DNA from: Alistipes sp. | GTDB taxonomy: Bacteria; Bacteroidota; Bacteroidia; Bacteroidales; Rikenellaceae | DNA: 7,148 nucleotides | Assembly (NCBI GenBank): GCA_017384185.1 | Contig: JAFNUH010000029.1 | Coordinates: 1-7,148 of the forward strand | Direction: 5' to 3' | Shown: positions 1-7,148 of the stretch, piece after piece | How the letters are laid out: every line of letters begins with the position of its first letter | Position numbering within the stretch: the stretch's first letter is position 1 | Made by a program: the position numbers and the translations under genes | Notes under the pieces: generated by a model | Told to the model about the DNA's origin: nothing | What the model saw: only the letters and a program-made list of their open reading frames with translations | Database searches by the model: none

Positions 1-334
1 AGGCATTGTTGCGGAAGATGTCTGCGAAGAAGCTCGATACCACAGCGCGGAAACCTGCTCCGTCGATAGCCCACGCAGCGTGCTCACGGCTTGAGCCGCA
101 ACCGAAGTTCTTGCCTGCAACCAAAATCTCACCACCGTAGATGGGTGAGTTCATCACAAAGTCGGCCTTTGGATTACCCTCCTTGTCGTAACGCCAATCG
201 CGGAAGAGATTCTCGCCAAAGCCCTCGCGAGTCGTTGCCTTCAGGAAGCGCGCGGGGATAATCTGGTCGGTGTCGATGTTCTCGATGGGCAGGGGTACTG
301 CCGTAGAGGTTAGTGTAGTGAATTTATTTCTCAT
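1..334 (-). CDS. leuD: 3-isopropylmalate dehydratase small subunit, 5' part (3' end beyond the window)
   Basis: This is the start of the small subunit of isopropylmalate isomerase, which with LeuC converts 2-isopropylmalate to 3-isopropylmalate in the cytoplasmic leucine pathway. The first 111 residues are visible, out of about 200 usual for the family; the frame is open to the left edge of the window. Diagnostic motifs are [13 protein letters not shown] at about residues 19-31 and the substrate-loop motif [10 protein letters not shown] at 77-86, both typical of the aconitase-type swivelling domain. The ATG at 332-334 is chosen because it puts the family N-terminus directly in front of these motifs. 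It lies 21 nt after the leuC stop codon, and the gap has no convincing Shine-Dalgarno sequence, so translation may depend on coupling to leuC or on an A-rich start region. The gene is intact as far as it can be seen. Confidence 0.95.
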   Translation of the reverse strand, partial: MRNKFTTLTSTAVPLPIENIDTDQIIPARFLKATTREGFGENLFRDWRYDKEGNPKADFVMNSPIYGGEILVAGKNFGCGSSREHAAWAIDGAGFRAVVSSFFADIFRNNA

Positions 335-355
335 AACTGTGTTTCTTCATCGGTT

Positions 356-1750
356 TTACATCAACTCTCTGGGGTCGGTAATAACACCCGTAACTGCCGC
401 CGCAGCCGCCACCAGCGGACCAGCCAACATAGTGCGAGCATCGGGACCCTGACGACCCTCGAAGTTACGGTTTGATGTTGCTACGCAATACTTTCCTGCG
501 GGAATCTTATCCTCGTTCATCGCAAGGCACGCCGAGCATCCCGGTTGGCGAAGCTCAAAGCCTGCCTCATCAAGGATGTCACGCAGACCCTCCTCGATAG
601 CCATACGCTCTACCTCCTTACTGCCTGGTACAATCCACGCTGTGATATTATCTGCCTTCTTCTTACCCTTTACGAAGTGAGCAAAGGCACGCAAATCCTC
701 GATGCGACCATTTGTGCAACTACCAACAAAGACGTAATCCACCTTCTTGCCAATCATCTTCTCGCCCTCGGCAAAGCCCATATATCCGAGTGCCTTAGCG
801 TATGATACCTTCGATGCAGTATCCATATCCGCTGACGAGGGAATCTCTGCATCGATAGCCATACCCATACCAGGATTTGTTCCGTAGGTAATCATAGGCT
901 GGATGTCGGCAGCATCGAACGTAACCTCCTTGTCAAACACTGCGTCATCGTCCGAGCAGAGCTTGCTCCAACGCTCTACGGCTGCATCCCACTCCTCACC
1001 CTTGGGGGCAAACTCACGACCCTTCAAATAGTCGAATGTTGTCTGGTCGGGGGCAATCATACCGCCACGTGCGCCCATCTCGATACTCATATTACAGATG
1101 GTCATACGAGCCTCCATAGAGAGTGAACGGATAGCCGAGCCTGCAAACTCTACGAAGTGACCTGTGCCACCGCCCGTGCCGAGCTTAGAGATGATGTAGA
1201 GGATAATATCCTTTGAGCATACACCCTTGCCGAGCTCTCCCTCGATATTTATACGCATACTCTTGGGCTTCGACTGCAGGATACACTGCGATGCGAGAGC
1301 CATCTCCACTTCGCTTGTGCCGATACCGAACGCTACGCAACCCAACGCTCCGTGTGTTGAGGTGTGGCTGTCGCCGCATACGATAGTCATACCAGGCTGT
1401 GTAAGACCTGTCTGAGGACCAATAACGTGGATGATACCGTTGCGCTCAGAGCCGATGGGGAATATTGTGATACCATTCTCGGCGCAGTTACGCTCCAGTG
1501 TTGCTACCTGCTCTGCCGATTGAGGCTCAGCGATAGGGAGGTGCTGGTTTGTTGTGGGGATATTATGGTCGGGGCTTGCCGTAACCTGCTGGGGACGGAA
1601 AACCTCGATACCACGCTGGCGCAAGCCCGCAAAAGCCTGCGGACTTGTCACCTCGTGGATATATTGACGGTCGATATAGAGAACGCACGAGCCGCCGTCG
1701 ATGACACGGACCGTATGTGCATCCCAAATCTTATCGAATAAGGTATTCAT
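356..1750 (-). CDS. leuC: 3-isopropylmalate dehydratase large subunit
   Basis: LeuC is the iron-sulphur catalytic subunit of isopropylmalate isomerase and pairs with LeuD. The 464 residues match the usual bacterial length (about 466 in E. coli). The [4Fe-4S] cluster ligands of the aconitase family are all present: Cys345 in VGSCTNGR, and Cys405 and Cys408 in [11 protein letters not shown]. The substrate/cluster motif [12 protein letters not shown] is at 126-137, and the early DNIPTTNQ-type stretch appears as HNIPTTNQH at 62-70. The closing [10 protein letters not shown] motif is at 426-435. The ATG at 1748-1750 begins only 2 nt after the leuA TAA, so the ribosome-binding region falls inside the end of leuA and contains no GGAGG-like sequence; coupled translation is likely. 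No frameshift or missing key residue was seen. Confidence 0.98.
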   Translation of the reverse strand: MNTLFDKIWDAHTVRVIDGGSCVLYIDRQYIHEVTSPQAFAGLRQRGIEVFRPQQVTASPDHNIPTTNQHLPIAEPQSAEQVATLERNCAENGITIFPIGSERNGIIHVIGPQTGLTQPGMTIVCGDSHTSTHGALGCVAFGIGTSEVEMALASQCILQSKPKSMRINIEGELGKGVCSKDIILYIISKLGTGGGTGHFVEFAGSAIRSLSMEARMTICNMSIEMGARGGMIAPDQTTFDYLKGREFAPKGEEWDAAVERWSKLCSDDDAVFDKEVTFDAADIQPMITYGTNPGMGMAIDAEIPSSADMDTASKVSYAKALGYMGFAEGEKMIGKKVDYVFVGSCTNGRIEDLRAFAHFVKGKKKADNITAWIVPGSKEVERMAIEEGLRDILDEAGFELRQPGCSACLAMNEDKIPAGKYCVATSNRNFEGRQGPDARTMLAGPLVAAAAAVTGVITDPRELM

Positions 1751-1752
1751 TG

Positions 1753-3249
1753 TTATGCTATTTTTGAAATTGCATCGATGAATGACTCAACCGAAGCGGT
1801 TACGATGTCGGTGTTGGCTCCAAAGCCGTGGTATATCTTACCCTTGTGAGAGATTGACATATGTACCTTACCCAAGTCATCGCTACCACGTGTGATAGCC
1901 TGCACCAAGTACTCCTCGATGTGTACACGACGCTTTGTAATATTCTTAACTGCCGTAATAGCAGCATCTACGGGACCATTACCGCAAGCTGTCTCGGTGA
2001 AGGTGTCACCATCGAAGCTGATCTGAACGGTAGCTGTCGGGATGCTTGACTTACCGCAGACAATCTGCAAGCCTGTGAGCTGAATGCTCATACGGCGACG
2101 TGATGCTGCCGTACCGATAAGCACCTCAAGGTCACGTGTTGTAACCATCTTCTTCTTATCGGCAAGCTCCAAGAAACGCTGGTAAATCTCATCCAACTCC
2201 TCGTTCTCGGGGTTGAAACCAATCTCGGCAAGGTGGTGCTTCAATGCAGCACGACCACTACGAGCCGTCAAGACGATGCTTGACTGGTCAACGCCTACAT
2301 CCTCGGGGTCGATAATCTCGTATGTCTCACGGCTCTTCAATACACCATCCTGGTGGATACCCGATGAGTGTGCAAAGGCATTACGACCGACGATAGCCTT
2401 ATTTGCCTGAACGGGCATACGCATAAGGTTCGATACGAGCTTACTTGTGGTGATAATCTGCTTTGAGTCGATGCCAATTTCGAAGTCGAGGTTCTTGTGG
2501 CACTTGATTGCCATAACAACCTCCTCCAAAGCTGTGTTACCCGCACGCTCACCAAGACCGTTGATAGTAACCTCCACCTGACGAGCACCATTCTGTACGG
2601 CAGCCAACGTGTTAGCCGTAGCCATACCGAGGTCGTTGTGGCAGTGGGTTGATATGATAGCCTTGTCGATGTTGGGAACGTTGTTCATAAGGTAGGCGAT
2701 TTTTGCTCCGTACTCGCTCGGCAAGCAGTAGCCCGTAGTGTCGGGGATGTTAACAACGGTAGCACCCGCTGCAATAACAGCCTCTACGACACGTGCCAGG
2801 AACTCCTCGTCGGTACGACCTGCATCCTCGGCATAGAACTCTACATCGTCAACAAAACGACGTGCATACTTCACAGCCTCGACAGCCTGCTCCATAACCG
2901 TCTCGGGGGTCATACGCAACTTCTCGTAGATGTGGTATGTTGATGTGCCGATACCGGTGTGGATACGACCACGCTTGGCAAACTCCAACGACTGTGCTGC
3001 AACATCGATATCCTTCTTTACGGCACGTGTCAAGGCACAGATTGTGGGGTTTGTAACAGCCTTAGAGATCTCAACAACAGAGTTGAAATCACCCGGACTT
3101 GAGATGGGGAATCCCGCCTCAATAATATCGACACCGAGCTTCTCCAATTGACGTGCTACCTCAATCTTCTCGATCGTGTTGAGCTGGCATCCCGGTACCT
3201 GCTCGGCGTCACGCAACGTGGTGTCGAATATATATACTTTTTCGCTCAT
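1753..3249 (-). CDS. leuA: 2-isopropylmalate synthase
   Basis: LeuA condenses 2-oxoisovalerate with acetyl-CoA to 2-isopropylmalate, the committed step of leucine synthesis. The 498 residues hold an N-terminal TIM-barrel catalytic domain (about 4-270), a linker region with the [12 protein letters not shown] motif at 291-302, and a C-terminal LeuA regulatory domain (about 385-498, with GNGPVDAA at 423-430), which in this family binds leucine for feedback inhibition. Expected metal ligands are Asp9, His202 and His204 in the HCHND motif, and Asn238 in GERAGN. One oddity is that the first family signature, normally LRDGxQ, reads LRDAEQ at 12-17 with Ala15 in place of Gly. The presence of the regulatory domain and the HSSGIHQDG motif favours LeuA over homocitrate or citramalate synthase, although those paralogues share the fold. 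It follows ilvC after a 70-nt gap with a hairpin and precedes leuC by 2 nt. Confidence 0.96.
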   Translation of the reverse strand: MSEKVYIFDTTLRDAEQVPGCQLNTIEKIEVARQLEKLGVDIIEAGFPISSPGDFNSVVEISKAVTNPTICALTRAVKKDIDVAAQSLEFAKRGRIHTGIGTSTYHIYEKLRMTPETVMEQAVEAVKYARRFVDDVEFYAEDAGRTDEEFLARVVEAVIAAGATVVNIPDTTGYCLPSEYGAKIAYLMNNVPNIDKAIISTHCHNDLGMATANTLAAVQNGARQVEVTINGLGERAGNTALEEVVMAIKCHKNLDFEIGIDSKQIITTSKLVSNLMRMPVQANKAIVGRNAFAHSSGIHQDGVLKSRETYEIIDPEDVGVDQSSIVLTARSGRAALKHHLAEIGFNPENEELDEIYQRFLELADKKKMVTTRDLEVLIGTAASRRRMSIQLTGLQIVCGKSSIPTATVQISFDGDTFTETACGNGPVDAAITAVKNITKRRVHIEEYLVQAITRGSDDLGKVHMSISHKGKIYHGFGANTDIVTASVESFIDAISKIA

Positions 3250-3319
3250 AATAGTTCAGCTATATAACCCGATACGGGCCCTCGTGGGGCCCATTATCAG
3301 ATATGTTAATTTTATACGA
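3250..3319 (-). promoter_or_regulatory. ilvC-leuA intercistronic region with a strong RNA hairpin
   Basis: This 70-nt gap is the longest non-coding stretch in the window. In the transcript it contains a perfect 6-bp stem GGGCCC/GGGCCC (3287-3292 with 3276-3281) around the 5-nt loop CACGA. The stem is extended by a 4-bp outer stem GAUA/UAUC (3295-3298 with 3271-3274) across a small internal loop. A further UAAC/GUUA pairing is possible outside that. No U tract follows the stem, so it does not look like an ordinary intrinsic terminator. It could be an mRNA processing or stability element separating the ilv and leu halves, or an attenuator that needs a factor. The hairpin is seen directly in the sequence; its role is inference. 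Confidence 0.5.
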
Positions 3320-4366
3320 TTAGTTATTCTCGGGGCGGAGCTTACGAACAACCGCACCTGCCTGCCACATCTCGGTCTCACGCATCTCCTTGAGCTCCTG
3401 CTCCAACTTCTGACGATAGTCGGGCTGTGAGTTTGTGTCGATACTGCGCTGTGCCTCGTTGCCGCAAGCTACCTCGCTGTACAACTCCTCGAATACGGGC
3501 ATTGTAGCGTCACGGAACTTCTTCCACCAATCGAGTGCACCACGCTGAGCTGTTGTAGAGCAGTTTGCATACATCCAGTCCATACCGTTCTCAGCGATAA
3601 GGGGCATCAAGCTCTGTGAAAGCTCCTCAACGGTCTCGTTGAATGCCTCAGAGGGTGTGTGACCATTCTGACGCAATACCTCGTACTGTGCTGCGAAGAT
3701 ACCCTGAATAGCACCCATCAACGTACCACGTTCACCTGTAAGGTCTGAGTAAACCTCACGCTTGAATGTAGTCTCGAACAAGTAACCTGAACCTACGCCG
3801 ATACCGAGTGCGATAACACGGTCCCAAGCCTTACCAGTTGCATCCTGGAAGATAGCGTAGCTTGAGTTCAAACCACGACCCTGCAAGAACATACGGCGGA
3901 GTGATGTACCTGAACCCTTAGGAGCTACCAAGATAACGTCAACATCTGCGGGAGGAACAATGCCTGTGCGCTCCTTATATGTGATGCCAAAACCGTGTGA
4001 GAAGTAGAGAGCCTTACCTGCTGTGAGGTGCTTCTTAACGGTGGGCCAAACTGAAATCTGACCTGCGTCTGAGAGCAAGTACTCGATGATGGTTGCCTTC
4101 TGGCAAGCCTCCTCGATGTCGAACAATGTCTCGCCCGGTACCCAGCCATCCTCAACGGCCTTATCCCAGCTCTTTGAATCCTTACGCTGACCTACGATAA
4201 CGTTGAAACCGTTGTCACGAAGGTTGAGTGACTGACCAGGACCTTGAACACCATAACCGATAACGGCGATAGTCTCATCCTTCAATGTCTCCAAAGCCTT
4301 TGCCAATGGATACTCCTCACGTGTTACGACGTTCTCCTCAACGCCACCAAAAATCATCTTTGCCAT
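3320..4366 (-). CDS. ilvC: ketol-acid reductoisomerase
   Basis: IlvC carries out the Mg-dependent alkyl shift and NADPH-dependent reduction of acetolactate and acetohydroxybutyrate, the second common step of valine and isoleucine synthesis. The 348 residues have an N-terminal Rossmann domain with GYGVQGPGQ at 37-45 and a cofactor-specificity loop VGQRKDSKSW at 58-67, whose Arg61, Lys62 and serines suggest NADPH use. A C-terminal helical domain follows. Catalytic residues expected of the family are present: His124 in SHGF, Lys150 in APKGSG, Asp208 and Glu212 in SDLTGERG, Glu244 and Glu248 in NETVEE, and Ser270. The length is that of the short single-domain class, but several motifs read like the plant enzyme. 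The ATG at 4364-4366 follows a 42-nt A/T-rich gap after ilvN. No damage is seen. Confidence 0.97.
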   Translation of the reverse strand: MAKMIFGGVEENVVTREEYPLAKALETLKDETIAVIGYGVQGPGQSLNLRDNGFNVIVGQRKDSKSWDKAVEDGWVPGETLFDIEEACQKATIIEYLLSDAGQISVWPTVKKHLTAGKALYFSHGFGITYKERTGIVPPADVDVILVAPKGSGTSLRRMFLQGRGLNSSYAIFQDATGKAWDRVIALGIGVGSGYLFETTFKREVYSDLTGERGTLMGAIQGIFAAQYEVLRQNGHTPSEAFNETVEELSQSLMPLIAENGMDWMYANCSTTAQRGALDWWKKFRDATMPVFEELYSEVACGNEAQRSIDTNSQPDYRQKLEQELKEMRETEMWQAGAVVRKLRPENN

Positions 4367-4408
4367 AGTTGTAAATTTTTATTGTTATTAATTTTCAAAA
4401 ACTCTTAT
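4367..4408 (-). promoter_or_regulatory. A/T-rich translation start region of ilvC
   Basis: Only 6 of the 42 bases between the ilvN stop and the ilvC start are G or C. The transcript strand just before the ATG reads AAUAAAAAUUUACAACU, with no Shine-Dalgarno match. Unstructured A-rich leaders of this kind are known to favour initiation in Bacteroidota, so this probably acts as the ilvC start region. I saw no TAnnTTTG element, the known Bacteroidota -7 motif, so there is no support for an internal promoter here. Confidence 0.35.
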
Positions 4409-4936
4409 TTATTCCAGATTCTTCTGGTACTCTTTTACATAGTCAAGATACTCATCCAAAAGTTCTCGGCGTGACTTGATAATTGCCACCGGTCCCGAAC
4501 ATACGAACTGATACAATCCGTAGGGTGAGAGCATCTGGTACAGCTCGTTAATCTCCTGCTTGTGACCCGTCTTCTCCAGAACGATGAAATCGTCGTGAAT
4601 ATCCAAAATACGGACATTGTGACGACGCACCAAATCCTCTACGTTGCGTCCACGCTGCACCTTATAGAGTGCGACCTGCTGCAGAACCACCTCGCTGGGC
4701 GAGTAGCAAAATACCTTCAGCACGTCGATTTTCTTTTCAATCTGCTTTACAAGGTTTGTAACCTTCTCCTCGTCATTCTTTACGAAGATAGTGTATTTAT
4801 GTATGCCCTCGATAGCCGACTCTGAGGCTGTCAACGACTCAATATTTACGTTGCGGTGGGTGAAAACCGTTGTGATCTGGCTCAACAGACCGACCTTGTT
4901 CTCTGAAAATACGGTTATGATAAACTCCTTCTCCAT
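4409..4936 (-). CDS. ilvN: acetolactate synthase small (regulatory) subunit
   Basis: This is the regulatory subunit of acetohydroxyacid synthase; it binds the IlvB catalytic subunit, raises its activity and confers valine feedback inhibition. The 175 residues start with an ACT domain (about 4-77), including the motifs NKVGLLSQI and NIESLTASES. They continue with the C-terminal ALS small-subunit domain (about 85-165, KVQRGRNVEDLVRRH and the closing SGPVAIIKSRR). Asn13, Gly16 and Asn31 align by eye with Asn11, Gly14 and Asn29 of E. coli IlvH, the valine site, so feedback control is probably kept. The protein is about a dozen residues longer than E. coli IlvH (163), mostly as a charged C-terminal helix. 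The ATG at 4934-4936 is chosen because the ACT domain begins immediately after it. It lies 17 nt after ilvB, as expected for a stoichiometric partner. Confidence 0.96.
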   Translation of the reverse strand: MEKEFIITVFSENKVGLLSQITTVFTHRNVNIESLTASESAIEGIHKYTIFVKNDEEKVTNLVKQIEKKIDVLKVFCYSPSEVVLQQVALYKVQRGRNVEDLVRRHNVRILDIHDDFIVLEKTGHKQEINELYQMLSPYGLYQFVCSGPVAIIKSRRELLDEYLDYVKEYQKNLE

Positions 4937-4953
4937 CTTCTCATTGTGTTAGT

Positions 4954-6690
4954 TTACTCCAATCGTATGTTGTGTACGGGCTGACCCGCAGGCACCATCG
5001 GGAATACATTCTCCTCCTTCTCTACTCTTACCTCCAATAGGAAGGCACCCTCGGTCTGGTGCATCTGCTTTACGGCATCTGCCAAATCTTCGTGATGCTC
5101 AACCAAGCGGTAGGGTATGCGGTTAGCCTTAGCCAGAAGCTCGAAGTCGGGATTTGTAAGCTCGGTGAACGAGTAACGTCTATCATAGAATAGCTCCTGC
5201 CACTGACGTACCATACCCAGGTAGCCGTTGTTCATCAAAACAATCTTTACGCCGACCTGCGACTGATATATCGTACCCAGCTCCTGTGAGGTCATCTGCA
5301 AGCCTCCGTCGCCAACGAAGAGACATACATCTCGCTCGGGTGCTCCAATCTTTGCGCCGATAGCCGCAGGCAGACCGAAGCCCATAGTTCCCAAGCCGCC
5401 CGAAGTGATGATACTGCGAGAGCGCTTGAAGCGGAAGTAGCGTGATGCGAACATCTGCTGCTGACCTACGTCTGTTACAAGTATTGCGTCATCGAACTCC
5501 TTAGCCACGGCATCTACAACCTCGCCCATCCGCAAGTGTGCGCCACGAGGCTCGATAGCGGGCTCGATAACATCCTCACGCTCGATATTGTAACATACTC
5601 GGAACTCATCCAACCACGCCGAGTGGTCGTTCTTTGTAACCTTCTCGGTAAGCATCGGGAGCGTCTTCTTAACATCGCCCAATACGGGGACATCGGCATA
5701 GACAAGTTTGTTTACCTCGGCGGGGTCAATCTCCATATGGATAATCTTCGCATTGATACCAAACTGCGAGGGGTCTCCCGTCACACGGTCATCGAAACGC
5801 ATACCGATGGCGATAAGCAGGTCGCAATCACGATTCTTTATATTGGGGGCGTAGTTGCCGTGCATACCGAGCATACCAACATACTGCGGATGGTCCGATG
5901 GCAGTGCCGACAAACCTAGCAGTGTCGCTGCTGCGGGAATACCGCTCTTCTCCAAAAACTCTTTCAGCTCCTGCTCTGCACCGCCCAGGATAACACCCTG
6001 TCCAATGAGTGCCATAGGCTTGCGAGAGAGATTTATCAGACGTGCAGCCTCCAAAATTTGGTCGTTGTTGATGTTGTGGTGAGGGATGTAGCTACGGATA
6101 AACTTCATAGGCTTATAATCGAAGTTCATCAAACCGTTCTGTGCATCCTTCGTGATGTCAATCACAACGGGACCCGGACGACCGCTCGATGCGATGTAGA
6201 ACGCCTTTGCAATAGCCTCAGGAATATCCTCGGCACGCTTTACCTGGCAGTTCCACTTCGTTACAGAGTTAGTAATCTCGATGAAGTTAATCTCCTGGAA
6301 GGCGTCTGTTCCCAGTGTGCTTGATGCCACCTGACCGCTAATCAACACTACGGGTGTAGAGTCGAGCATAGCATCTGCCAAGCCTGTTACGGTGTTTGTA
6401 GCACCAGGACCCGATGTCACGATGCAGACTCCCGTCTTGCCCGTTGCACGTGCATAACCCTGCGCTGCGTGCAGAGCGCACTGCTCGTGACGTACGAGTA
6501 TGTGATTTATCTGCTCACGATAATCGTAGAGCGCATCATATACGGGGATGATGGCGCCACCCGGATAACCGAAGATGGTGTCAACGCCCTCGGCAAGGAA
6601 TGAGCGGATAACCGCCTCTGAGCCTGAGATGCGAGGTAAATTCCTCTGCTGTTGAGGTGTTGTATTATCTGAAAAACCTGAAAAAGCCAT
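4954..6690 (-). CDS. ilvB: acetolactate synthase large (catalytic) subunit
   Basis: IlvB is the thiamine-diphosphate and FAD-containing catalytic subunit of acetohydroxyacid synthase, the first common step of valine, leucine and isoleucine synthesis. The 578 residues show the three-domain family order. The pyrimidine-binding domain (about 20-185) has GYPGGAIIPVYDAL, the cofactor-activating Glu69 in RHEQ and the TSGPGATN motif at 92-99. The central FAD domain (about 210-345) has RFDDRVTGD at 298-306. The pyrophosphate-binding domain (about 385-555) has the GDG motif at 460-462 paired with NN at 487-488, and GMVRQWQELF. Positions matching the plant inhibitor-binding residues Pro197 and Ser653 are Ala122 and Ala568, while Trp497 matches Trp574. 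The first 20 residues are a polar extension rich in Gln, Thr and Ser, so the exact start is slightly less certain, but no closer in-frame start precedes the domain. It sits 28 nt after ilvD. Confidence 0.97.
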   Translation of the reverse strand: MAFSGFSDNTTPQQQRNLPRISGSEAVIRSFLAEGVDTIFGYPGGAIIPVYDALYDYREQINHILVRHEQCALHAAQGYARATGKTGVCIVTSGPGATNTVTGLADAMLDSTPVVLISGQVASSTLGTDAFQEINFIEITNSVTKWNCQVKRAEDIPEAIAKAFYIASSGRPGPVVIDITKDAQNGLMNFDYKPMKFIRSYIPHHNINNDQILEAARLINLSRKPMALIGQGVILGGAEQELKEFLEKSGIPAAATLLGLSALPSDHPQYVGMLGMHGNYAPNIKNRDCDLLIAIGMRFDDRVTGDPSQFGINAKIIHMEIDPAEVNKLVYADVPVLGDVKKTLPMLTEKVTKNDHSAWLDEFRVCYNIEREDVIEPAIEPRGAHLRMGEVVDAVAKEFDDAILVTDVGQQQMFASRYFRFKRSRSIITSGGLGTMGFGLPAAIGAKIGAPERDVCLFVGDGGLQMTSQELGTIYQSQVGVKIVLMNNGYLGMVRQWQELFYDRRYSFTELTNPDFELLAKANRIPYRLVEHHEDLADAVKQMHQTEGAFLLEVRVEKEENVFPMVPAGQPVHNIRLE

Positions 6691-6718
6691 ATTTAGTTTG
6701 GTTGTAGTCTAAAATTGT

Positions 6719-7148
6719 TTACTCCTCGGGAACGATTCTTACTGCGCCCTGGTCGGCAGAGGATACCAGTAGAGAGTATGCTCTGAGCGACTGCGGCACT
6801 ACTCGGTCACGGTTTTGAGGTTTTCGTATAGTCCACGCTGCCATACGCTCCTTAAGCTCATCGTCCGAGATGCGGAGATTGATTGAGCGAGCCGTGATGT
6901 CGATGTCGATAATGTCGCCATTGCGGATAATGCCAATCTCACCGCCCGAAGCCGCCTCAGGTGATACGTGACCAATCGAAAGACCTGATGTTCCGCCAGA
7001 GAAGCGTCCGTCGGTAATCAACGCACACGCCTTATCCAAGTGCTTTGACTTGAGGTAAGAGGTGGGGTAGAGCATCTCCTGCATACCAGGACCACCCTTA
7101 GGTCCCTCGTAGCGGATGACAACCACATCGCCAGCCTCGACCTCGCCT
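6719..7148 (-). CDS. ilvD: dihydroxy-acid dehydratase, 3' part (5' end beyond the window)
   Basis: This is the C-terminal 142 residues of the iron-sulphur dehydratase that makes 2-oxoisovalerate and 2-oxo-3-methylvalerate, the last step before transamination to valine and isoleucine. The family is usually about 560-600 residues, so roughly three quarters is missing to the right. Visible motifs are [14 protein letters not shown], then [13 protein letters not shown] with the conserved serine (visible residue 50) proposed as the catalytic base in this family, then [12 protein letters not shown] and the IIDIDI stretch of the C-terminal barrel. The cluster-binding cysteines would lie upstream and cannot be checked. 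The frame is open to the window edge, and the GTG near 7126 is an internal valine codon, not a start. The [11 protein letters not shown] ending is a normal family C-terminus. It is the most upstream gene seen here, so the operon promoter lies outside the window. Confidence 0.96.
   Translation of the reverse strand, partial: GEVEAGDVVVIRYEGPKGGPGMQEMLYPTSYLKSKHLDKACALITDGRFSGGTSGLSIGHVSPEAASGGEIGIIRNGDIIDIDITARSINLRISDDELKERMAAWTIRKPQNRDRVVPQSLRAYSLLVSSADQGAVRIVPEE

Noticed and set aside
324..350. Short frame MKKHSYEK overlapping the leuD start
   Set aside because: An ATG at 348-350 opens 8 codons that run out of frame across the leuD ATG. It has no other support and is within what chance gives; it might at most aid re-initiation.
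1364..1741. 125-codon open frame on the plus strand opposite leuC
   Set aside because: It is antisense to the well-conserved N-terminal part of LeuC, with no start signal or family resemblance. Treated as a shadow.
3271..3298. Intrinsic terminator ending the ilv half of the operon
   Set aside because: The hairpin is strong, but the bases after it in the transcript are GGGUUAUAUAGC rather than a run of U, and leuA starts shortly after. Kept only as a structured element.
4942..4944. Alternative upstream ATG for ilvN
   Set aside because: It is 8 nt upstream of the chosen start and out of frame with the ACT domain, so it cannot be the ilvN start.
5536..5919. 127-codon open frame on the plus strand opposite ilvB
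   Set aside because: It lies wholly inside ilvB, has no recognisable domain, and its Cys/His/Arg-rich composition is what the antisense of a conserved gene gives. Treated as a shadow.
7124..7126. GTG as a start codon of a short gene at the right edge
   Set aside because: The frame continues upstream with residues that match IlvD (a GEVEAGD stretch before [11 protein letters not shown]), so this is an internal codon of truncated ilvD.
1..7148. A novel defence, mobile or secondary-metabolite system
   Set aside because: Every large frame is a recognisable branched-chain amino acid gene, the gaps are at most 70 nt, and no repeats, integrase, transposase or unexplained coding stretch was found.

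Overview
This window is an ordinary but complete-looking stretch of a branched-chain amino acid biosynthesis operon. All genes lie on the minus strand, so transcription runs from the right edge to the left edge. In transcription order they are ilvD (3' part only), ilvB, ilvN, ilvC, leuA, leuC and leuD (5' part only). No RNA gene, mobile element, CRISPR array or attachment site was seen.

The likely source is a member of the Bacteroidota, probably a gut-type Bacteroidales. The reasons are the family flavour of the proteins (a short 348-residue IlvC with a GYGVQGPGQ nucleotide loop and a KLRPENN end, and a 498-residue LeuA starting FDTTLRD.EQVPG), the absence of purine-rich Shine-Dalgarno sequences before the genes, and A/T-rich start regions. 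The genus is not certain. From memory, Bacteroides carries an acyl-ACP thioesterase gene between ilvN and ilvC. None is here, which hints at another genus such as an Alistipes-like lineage.

Layout from right to left: ilvD tail (6719-7148, cut by the window), 28-nt gap, ilvB (4954-6690), 17-nt gap, ilvN (4409-4936), 42-nt very A/T-rich gap, ilvC (3320-4366), 70-nt gap with a strong G+C hairpin, leuA (1753-3249), 2-nt gap, leuC (356-1750), 21-nt gap, leuD head (1-334, cut by the window). The longest gene-free stretch is the 70-nt ilvC-leuA gap, so nothing sizeable is unannotated.

The genes work as one pathway. IlvBN condenses pyruvate (or pyruvate plus 2-oxobutyrate) to acetohydroxy acids, IlvC isomerises and reduces them, and IlvD dehydrates them to the 2-oxo acids that give valine and isoleucine. 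LeuA takes 2-oxoisovalerate with acetyl-CoA into the leucine branch, and LeuCD isomerises 2-isopropylmalate. The next step, leuB, and the final transaminase are not in the window. The two classical allosteric control points are both present: valine on IlvN and leucine on the LeuA C-terminal domain.

I found no undescribed system. The points worth a second look are modest: the intercistronic hairpin before leuA with a 12-codon reading frame inside it, a Gly-to-Ala change in the LeuA signature motif, and a plant-like but single-length IlvC.
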